Assembly: GCA_964036195.1 (NCBI GenBank)
Contig: OZ038457.1
Coordinates: forward strand, 20,053,147-20,117,146
From: Sphaerolaimus hirsutus
Lineage: Eukaryota > Nematoda > Chromadorea > Monhysterida > Sphaerolaimidae
Length of the DNA stretch: 64,000 bases
Direction of reading: 5' to 3'
The notes under the pieces were generated by a model. It was not told where the DNA came from and did no database searches. It worked only from the letters and a program-made list of their open reading frames with translations. Positions 56,796-64,000 of the stretch are shown here, one piece after another; positions within the stretch are counted from its first letter, which is position 1, and each line of letters starts with the position of its first letter. The position numbers were made by a program, and so were the translations under genes.

Positions 56796-58467
56796 TGGGG
56801 CAATTTAGACCTACGCTCTAGATTTCGAATAACTTGTCACTGAGTAGTCGGATTAACGTCAAGTTTTAGGTCAACATTAACAACTAAATAGGAAAGGATC
56901 CCTGAAAATATGGCTGCGATGGGAGTATCCCATTAGTTCAAAAGTGCATTTGTACAACAGTAGCTATTGTAGAACAAAAGTGCTCATTAGTACAAAACGT
57001 GCTTTTGTACAACACAAATCCCGATTGTACAACACATGTCGCATCCCTACAACACATGTTGCATCCGTACAACAAATGTCGCTTTTGTACAACATGAATA
57101 AGTATGCACCTGTCATATAATATCATTATATTTCATGTGCAACACAATATTGCATCTACTTGTGTTTCCCACACCTTTTTGAAAAAGAGCAAATCAAAAG
57201 TGGAACTAATTGTGGATGATGATGATTTGGTAAGTATGTGGTTAGCTAAATTATATGTATGACTTTTTGTCAACTAGTGTGCACAGTGAAATCATTTTAT
57301 TTACGTTGCTCTCAGTATTGGTGAATGTGCACAATTTTTTTCATGTGAATTGAATCATCTAAGTGGTCTAAATCATCTACCCTAAATACTTGAATAAATT
57401 CCCAGGGGAGTTATTTTGTCATCAGAAAGTTTTGAGGGGAGTTTTTCAAGGGAGTATTGTGGTATAATGGTGACATAAATTCTGAACCGTTCAGTCAGAG
57501 CGCTATTTATGTTTATCAATTGTGCACATAGATCAATAATTCATGTTAACAAATTTTACACAGCCCAATGCAGCGGTTGCGGTGGCATCTCAACCCACTG
57601 CACCTGCAACTAATCCCATGGAAATCCCTCAGCCTGGGATAGTGATTACACTGCAGCAGATGCAGCAACAAATGCAGCAAATGCAGGAGCTGCTATGCGT
57701 GCACCAGATAAATGTGCCAGCACCTGCTGAGCAACACAATCTCTCTAGTGCTATTGGTGATGCAATTAGGCTCAAAATCTAGCATTTTTATGCAGAATAA
57801 CTAAACATTTGTTTGAATCCGCTTAGCCATATCTCTTACCTGTAATGAGAAGTTATGTTGTACAAAAGCGACATTTGTTGTATGGATGCGACACATGTTG
57901 TACAGATGCAACACATGTTGTACAATCAGGATTTGTGTTGTACAAAAGCACGTTTTGTACTAATGAGCACTTTTGTCGTACAATAGCTACTGTTGTAAGA
58001 ATAAACTTTTGTCCTAATGACGCACACTCGCTGCGGATAGCTCCACTCGTTCTCAAGTTATTCATGCAAACACCAACAATTGTCACTTTAATACATTGCT
58101 TGACAAACAATTATGCAAGCGTCTGCCGATTTCCTTATCGGTTAGGCGGATTAGTTGCGCGCGCACGCATTTTGGCATGCCGCTGCGAAAATAAAGGGAG
58201 GAAAACAACAGAAAAAAACAATCCAAATCCCGATCCGGGTCCCGAAAAGTGGATCCCGTTTGAAACCTATCACGGGGTGGTGGTAAAGTGACAATTACGC
58301 GTTTGCATAAATAACTTGAGAACGAGTGGAGCTATCGCAGCCATATTTTCTCCTCCTTTTCTATTTAGTTGTTTATGTTGACCTAAAATTTGACGTTAAT
58401 CAGACTACCCAGTCACAAGTTATTCGAAATCTAGAGCGTAGGTCTAAATTGCCCCACCCTGTATTTT
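56796..58467. mobile_element. Long-TIR element (about 1.67 kb) containing a second long-TIR element
   Basis: The outer arms (about 56796-56925 and 58335-58467) are inverted repeats with ends ACAGGGTGGGGCAATTTAGA and its complement. They share CGTAGGTCTAAATTGCCCC and ATTCGAAATCTAGAGCG. The left flank shows TTTAC and the right GTATTTT, so a short TA-type duplication is possible. Inside is the element 56932-58020, and between that and the right arm is a fragment with GATCCCGTTTGAAACC. Confidence 0.8.
56932..58020 (+). mobile_element. Long-TIR element with two captured exon-like segments (Pack-type)
   Basis: The arms (about 56932-57110 and 57848-58020) share CAACAGTAGCTATTGTA, TACAAAACGTGCTTTTGTAC and CAACACATGTCGCATCC as inverted repeats. 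Between them an exon-like frame (about 57135-57231) reads FLKKSKSKVELIVDDDDL and ends at an excellent donor GTAAGT. A second segment (57564-57782), after acceptor TTTTACACAG, reads PNAAVAVASQPTAPATNP, then a Gln/Met-rich coiled stretch (LQQMQQQMQQMQELL) and TAG. The two join in phase 0. The second segment resembles the Pro-rich/Gln-rich last exon of the MULE-like gene at 23456-23635. I do not know the source gene. Confidence 0.6.
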
Positions 58468-58951
58468 AATGAATAAACAAAAGAAAGGCAGATACTGGAC
58501 ACTGGATGTATACTCGGCGGATATCACAGTATGGAAACCTACCATAACCTACCTTTTTTTGCAGAAGACTTCCCACCGTTTCTTCGCACTATGTCAATTG
58601 AAGTAAATATATTTATATTGGTGAAAATACAGTAATTGACAATAAAATATAATTAAAATGTAGTTGCGATAGGTGGCAATTAGTGACACCCGCTTCTAAG
58701 GAAAACTCGCTACAGTATATAATTAGGCATGAATAAATAACGGCTTGCGGAAGCGCCACAGACATCGCGACAATGATGGAATTTTACGCTTTCTCTGATT
58801 TAGCTTGTTGGTGAAATTATAGTGAAAGTTTCGTGACGAGCATCAAAACACTCAGTTTGGTGACGCAATTAAAACCAATCATGGTGTACAAAAATGTACA
58901 CGGCGGATGCCGTCTGCAAATAATTATTTGAATAGCAACGAATAGTTTAAG

Positions 58952-59787
58952 TACCGTATATCCTCGTATACGTCCCCGATGGAGTTATTTTTCGTCAGGT
59001 TTTTTTTTGGGGGGGGGGGGATTCGAGGGGTGGGGTTATTTGTCATCAGAATATTTAGTAGAATTCATGATAAATATCTTGTAAATATTAATCAGCCTTA
59101 ATTACTTCCATAAACACAAACATATTTTTCTACAATGTAAAACGTTTTTACATATTATGTCTTTCCCTCCCATAAGAGCGGGAGAAGTTTGTCGAGGGGG
59201 GGGGGGTGGTTATTTTGCCTCACCCCAGGGGTCTCCTAGGGGGGGGGGGGCTGGGGGGGGGCTGCCCCCCCCCCAAATCGGCCAGCTATCTATCTATCCC
59301 GGAGGCCGCTCAGCTATCTATCTATCCCGAGGCAAAATTTTTGGCTACTACCCCCAAAGACCCCCCCCAAATCGCTCAGCTATCTATCTATCTGGAATTG
59401 TTTTTGAGAAATTTTGCTCTAATTTTCGCACAAAATCACCAATTTTCGCACCTTTTTATAGTTTTTCACCTTCAAAATCGTGCTTTCCGGCTATATACAT
59501 GGTTATATACCTATTTTTAGCCATTTTATACCTACTTTTGGCTACTTTTAACTGATTATTAGCGATTTTTTCCCCTTTCTGCCGTCTTAACCTTGAAAAA
59601 GCCTATATATTGTGCCCCCGCCAGCCCCCCCCCCCAGAAAAATTTCCCAGCTATCTATCCCTCCGGAGGACCGATTTGCTATCTATCCAGCCCCCGCGAG
59701 GGCCAAAATCCTGGAGACCCCTGCCTCACCCAGTTTTCAGGGGGGAGGGGAATTCAAGGAGGAGGAATTATTCGAGGATATACGGTA
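58952..59787. mobile_element. TACCGTATATCCTCG element split by an R1 copy
   Basis: Outer ends are TACCGTATATCCTCGTATAC and TATTCGAGGATATACGGTAT. The R1 copy (59228-59730) is complete, from GGGCTGGGGGGGGGCTGCCC to CCTGGAGACCCCTG, and is the best reference for that family. Confidence 0.8.
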
Positions 59788-60762
59788 TTTATTCTGTTGC
59801 CAGTGTAATTTACGCCCACCTCCAATTTGTAACAAGCTACCGTATACGGTAGACATCAGAAGGAAATATCGGACGGCAAAACTCCTCAATTACGGTTTAA
59901 AAAAAGTTTTTGTTATGGTAACGCTGTCAACAGACAGCATCCCATGACGCCTGTTCTGTAGTATCGTGGGTGTACATAATTATGAGTCACTGTTTACTGA
60001 ATGGGTAGTTTTTGGAAGTCAGGGTTCAAACGGGATTGACTTTTCGGCATCTAATAATATAGGGATTGGTATTTTTAATCTTCGGTATAATAATGACATA
60101 ATTTTCACTTAAAGCTGATTTTTGTAGCATTTCTGGATGATAATCATTATTTTTGTACACTTGTTGTGTTCAGCATTTTATTCAAATCGACTTTATTCAA
60201 ATCGCTTCACACCGTCGAAAGCAGACTGTCGACTGTGTGAAGAACCATTAAAAAATTGTATTTTACTGGAAATTGACTTCCTGATATCGAAATTGAACAC
60301 CGGGCGTTTGTGATATCGATATGAAAATTTAAACAAAATATGGAATATCGCCATCGAAAAGGGATAAACCTAACTGAACAGCGTCATCGCAACGTTGAAA
60401 ATCAGCGCGACCATTTCGCAAAAAAATCGACACACAATTACGTCCACTGGGAACTAACAAACTGAGAACAGAAACAAAGGGAATTACACAATTCTTGACG
60501 CAAACCATCCTGTAATAAAGAAAAACCAGGCTTGTAACTTGGATTTTGTCATTCCATGAGAAATATTGCGCGGAGGAAATTGTTTTTTTTACGTACACTC
60601 GGTGACAAGGAACTCGCTCAACAGGCAACATAAAAAAGAAAAAACGCGAGAAAAAGAAAAAAACACACAACCACCGTATAAAACTAAAAACGAAAATTGC
60701 GACCAGCCCCGACAACAGACCTAAATTCGTAGCATTTCGAAAAAATACAGTCACTTCACTTC
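59788..60762. other. Intergenic, fragment of an AGGGTTCAAACGGG element at 60021
   Basis: CAGGGTTCAAACGGGATTGAC at 60020 is a single terminus without its partner. No other feature is recognised. Confidence 0.4.
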
Positions 60763-62767
60763 TCAGTTTTGTCTTTCAGGCACATAAACGGCGGTCAAAT
60801 CATAGACATATTTGTCTTGGGCGTTGGAATTTATATATTTGACAAAACGCACAGTGTCCGGTGTCCGATAAACCAGGGGGCACTCCCAGACCCTGTAAAA
60901 TACCCTGTAAAATGTCAAATGTCATGCAAAGTGTCAAAAGTCATGGAAAATGCCCTGCGAAATGGCAACCAAGTTCTCCATGACTTTTGACACTTTGCAT
61001 GACATTTGACATTTTACACGGCTTTTTACAGGGTCTGGGTGTGGCACCAGGTTAAGCGTGTTTGAAGCCACTGGAACAGACAGCAGGTGCTGCGAAATGA
61101 CGCAAATGGTTGTACCGTAATTATCCGCGGTGAGGTGAAAGGCGATAAAAAATGAGCGCATTGCGAGGTGGAAAAACAACAGCATGATTCAGTGGATGCC
61201 AATTAGCGCAAAGAGCTAATTACAGTCAGCGTAAACAGCGCCACTTGGATTTGAAACAAGACGTTTTGAAAATAAAACACTGAACCTAATAATTTTTGGG
61301 GGGTTTTCACATCAGCAGAAGGATTCAATTGAATTCCTCTGCACCTGAAATCGAAGCCTGCTGCGAAACCTATCAAATACCAAACATCATCGGGATGTCC
61401 GGCGCCCTAGAAATGTCGTATACTCGGCGGACCGCGAAGTATGTGCAGAATCCTACCATAATTTAATGAACAAAATCTTGTGACAAAATTCGTAATCAAT
61501 TATTTCATAGTAAAAACGAAATATTATAATGAATTTTAAAAATATATTTTGGTTCATTATTCCGATGGGTTATGGTAGGTTTCATACAAGTATGTTGTCC
61601 GCCTAATATACCTAAACATGCATATAACCCCCCCCCACAAAAATCACACTCACATCAGCCAGCACGCCGGTCTCCGACCCACTATCACTATCCGTCGGAT
61701 TGTGGTCGCGCTTGCAGCCGGCTGCGGCGGCATCTTGCTGCTGGAGGGCGTCGTCGGCGGCGATGTAGCACGTGTAGCCGCCCACGTCCGGCTCCCAGTC
61801 TTCTGAGAGGTTGGGTAGGGGGGGGGGTGTTTGTTAGGAAAGCATATAATTTAAATCACTTTCGTTAAGCTGAAAAGGGAAAAAATCGCTCAAAACAGGT
61901 TAAAAGTAGCCAAAATAGGCTTAAAATAGGTATATAACCATGTGTATAGGCCAAAGCCGCGATTTTGAAACTGAAAATGTGGGGGGAAATCGCTCAAAAT
62001 TTGCTCCGCATAGGTGGATAGCTGAGCGATTTGGGGGATAGATAGTCAAAAAATTTGCTTCGGGATAGATAGATAGGTGAGCGGCCTCCGGGAAAGATAG
62101 ATAGTCTTGGAGACCCCTGCCGAAACCCCGGTTAGAAAACCACGCAAATCCTACCGGCAGTATCAGTAGGTGATAGTTGCATTAACAAATCGAGACAGGG
62201 CTTGGTGTCGACGGTTTTTTCGGGGTCATGTAGCAGCGTGTAGCAGCCGGCCTTCCAGCGACGCAACTGCATGCGACATTTCGCAGTCACTCGAGCGTCT
62301 GAATGGGCAGAGAGAGGGGTATATGCGTATTTGCTCGAATAATCTCCCCGGGGAATTATTATTTCGTCAGACTTTTTTGAGGGTGAAATATTCGAGGGGG
62401 GATTATTCAAGGGAATGAATTTTTATTTCGTCAATTTTCAAGAATATTTCTATCAAGTCATTTCACAAAAGATGCTTTGTTCACAGAATAACATACCATT
62501 TTTGTATAAAAGTGGACAATACAACTTGATCATATAGGGGGAATTATTTTCCACTCATTTCACAGGGGGGGGGGGGTTTATTCCAGGGGGAATTATTCAA
62601 GCAAATACGGTATATAGGTATTCACACTCGAAGGAAACGTTGATAAAATAACAAATAAACCTGTGTTGCCTTCCGACTGCGTTCTCGGGCGTTTTGGCTC
62701 CGAGCAGCCGGCAGCCTCGTTTTTGGAAGTTTCCGCGCCATTATCAGTGCCACCAGAATCGTCATCG
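60763..62767 (-). CDS. OGFOD1: OGFOD1-type prolyl hydroxylase, C-terminal exons (partial)
   Basis: Minus-strand exons 62767-62661, 62298-62155, 61802-61654, 61089-61048 and 60882-60763 (TGA) join in consistent phase (1, 1, 0, 0). They match the C-terminal half of OGFOD1, the 2-oxoglutarate/Fe(II) dioxygenase that hydroxylates ribosomal protein uS12. Landmarks: an acidic linker (SDDDSGGTDNGAETSKNE), CRMQLRRWKAGCYTLLHDPE, WEPDVGGYTCYIAADD, LLSVPVASNTLNL then VYRTPDTVRFVKYINSN, and the end DLTAVYVPERQN. The second, non-catalytic double-stranded beta-helix is therefore present. The N-terminal catalytic part must lie beyond 62767, possibly outside the window. An extended, low-complexity insertion after YIAADD (Gln/Ala/Asp-rich) is unusual. 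The last intron (60883-61047) is an introner-like copy. Confidence 0.88.
60874..61050 (-). mobile_element. Introner-like element, copy 8, in OGFOD1
   Basis: On the minus strand, codons for NTLNL are followed by GTGCCACACCCAGACCCTG. The element ends GTCTGGGAGTGCCCCCTG right before GTTTATCGG (VYR). A 6-bp direct repeat CCTGGT flanks it. The usual end would be GGGACTGCCCCCAG. Here CAG is CTG, but GGGAC has become GGGAG, giving an AG 9 nt upstream at 60883-60884. Its use keeps frame and adds Cys-Pro-Leu. Confidence 0.8.
61860..62130 (-). mobile_element. R1 repeat copy, reversed, in an OGFOD1 intron
   Basis: Reverse-strand modules AAAAATCGCTCAAAACAGG, GAGCGATTTGGGGGATAG and GGATAGATAGATAGG lie between exons ending at 62155 and starting at 61802. 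Confidence 0.55.
62322..62612. mobile_element. CGTATTTGCTCGAATAAT element in an OGFOD1 intron
   Basis: Left end TGCGTATTTGCTCGAATAAT, right end ATTATTCAAGCAAATACGGT. G/C-run arms. It belongs to the TACCGTATTT group and is nearest to 36959-37231. Confidence 0.75.
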
Positions 62768-62899
62768 CTGTAAAAGTAGTGCCTTCGGATTTGATTGTTG
62801 ACACTGATAGGCGGAAAATTACTCGCAACGTCTCTAACTACTAGTAATACGGATGCAAGGGACTGAAACTAGACACTTCAATGTTCAGGATCCGCCATT

Positions 62900-63005
62900 G
62901 CTAGTGATGGAATGGCGCCATTTATGGGCGCCCCCATCTCAAATGGTGCCATTGGCGCTTGTGTCTGGCGCAAAGTTCTGAAGGGCGCCACAATGGCAGC
63001 AACAT
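62900..63005. mobile_element. GGCGCC-palindrome fragment
   Basis: CTAGTGATGGAATGGCGCC, then AATGGTGCCATTGGCGC and GAAGGGCGCCACAATGG. It is the same family as 52145-52290. Confidence 0.55.
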
Positions 63006-63562
63006 AGTTCAACCGTGAGTTTCGCAAAACGATAATTCACTGAAAATTGCTGAAGCAGACAAACTTTTGTCGTAATATTTCATCAGATGTATCCGATGGA
63101 TAATTGTAAGGATTTGATTGATGCGCTGAGACTGTCCAAATAGTAAATATCTGTAATCACAATTTGTAATGTTTGCATAAAAATAGTGAATTCTTTGTTG
63201 TGTGGAAAGGGTACTTTTTAGCTTGAATCCTTTGAAAAGAATGTCAGGTATAGCCAATTGATAGCGCACTTGAAGATGAAATCTACAATATTCGATCAAA
63301 TCTAAAGAAAAAATTTAATTTTTCTCTTCATAAAATTACATTGCTCTCACTATAGGTGAGTTTGATGAATTCCGTCCACATCAGTATATTGATAAAAATT
63401 GTAACATTCTTTTTAAGGGTTCAGACAGATCAGTATGCTTCCCTCAGGGCTATTTTTTCTTGCTTGTTTTGTTTGTGTTGAATACAGCATGAATGAACAG
63501 TGTTATGAACAAATATGTTCACTGTCGTTCACAGTAAAAATTTTTTATATAAAGTGATCACT
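63006..63562. other. Unassigned; possibly OGFOD1 intron
   Basis: No exon with a recognisable part of the OGFOD1 catalytic domain is seen here. Confidence 0.35.
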
Positions 63563-63565
63563 AGG

Positions 63566-64000
63566 GTTGGAAAAAAACGTTTTTTTTAACTCGATGTTTT
63601 TAAAAAAAACAACGTTTTAATAATAAAAAAACGTTTTTTTTAAATAAAAAAACGTTTTTTTTTAAAAGCTCCCAGATATGACCTTGTGTCAACATATATA
63701 GGTATATCAGACAGTGGCATTACTCTGTGATGTTATATATGACCATATAATGTCTGTGGAGCCATGGGATAGCATTATAAGTGGTGATTTGTGTCAAAAA
63801 TATCCATTTTTCATCGACATATCGTTTGTATATCGCCTTATAGTCGAATGTTCGTGACTTCAGGTAAAGTTTGGCATGGATTAGTGATCAAACAAGGTTA
63901 TAAAAGGAGGTTGTTACTTTGGGAGTGAAGTTACACACTGTGGAGGTACATGGAAGCACATTACCTCAATATTATATACTACAGCAACATATGACGGCTT
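63566..64000. mobile_element. AGGGTTGG element, cut by window edge
   Basis: Starts CTAGGGTTGGAAAAAAACG, with runs of AAAAACGTTTTTTTTAAAT. It then has the family centre AACATATATAGGTATATCAG and CATGGGATAGCATTATAAG, nearly identical to the reverse of 14380-14700. The right end is outside the window. Confidence 0.8.

Noticed and set aside
60329..60754. 141-codon minus-strand frame near the OGFOD1 end
   Set aside because: It lies beyond the OGFOD1 stop, has no conserved features, and looks like a chance open frame in AT-rich DNA.
1..64000. tRNA or rRNA genes
   Set aside because: I saw no A-box/B-box pair with a cloverleaf or any ribosomal RNA sequence; a covariance-model scan would settle it.

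Overview
This is a repeat-rich invertebrate animal genome fragment. The evidence is GT-AG introns, a complete NUP85 gene, two insulin-family genes, a trypsin-like protease and a kelch gene, together with dense non-autonomous DNA transposons. I cannot name the phylum. Most open frames are by-products of repeats. The real coding signal is in short exons whose splice phases I checked one by one.

Layout: 1-3.15 kb is satellite, G-rich minisatellite and a small inverted-repeat element. 3.2-8 kb is nested transposons. 8.0-13.4 kb (+) is a kelch-repeat gene whose largest intron holds a three-level nest. 15.4-16.4 kb (-) is a small unknown gene. 21.3-23.6 kb (+) is a decayed MULE/FLYWCH-like gene. 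24.4-33.9 kb (+) is NUP85 (15 exons, 680 aa). 34.4-37.6 kb (+) is a secreted trypsin-like protease (305 aa). 39.3-42.5 kb (-) encodes a 640-aa precursor that joins a Ser/Thr-rich mucin-like region to an insulin-type B/A unit. 44.9-46.5 kb (-) is a second insulin-like gene (193 aa). 56.8-58.5 kb is a transposon nest carrying exon-like gene fragments. 60.8-62.8 kb (-) is the C-terminal half of OGFOD1, running off the right side.

The strongest novelty is an introner-like system. Eight or so copies of one inverted-repeat element (about 140-300 bp, ends like GGTGCCAGTCCCAGACCC) are present. Four copies are complete introns from GT to AG in three genes: the small gene, the protease and the mucin-insulin gene (two). 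A fifth copy interrupts OGFOD1, with its acceptor apparently moved 9 nt upstream in frame. A sixth lies in an intron that uses the element's donor end. Two further copies in the opposite orientation sit passively inside larger introns.

The second notable item is the mucin-insulin precursor. Its spliced reading frame has exactly six cysteines, all placed as in the insulin fold. One of its A-chain introns is itself an introner copy.
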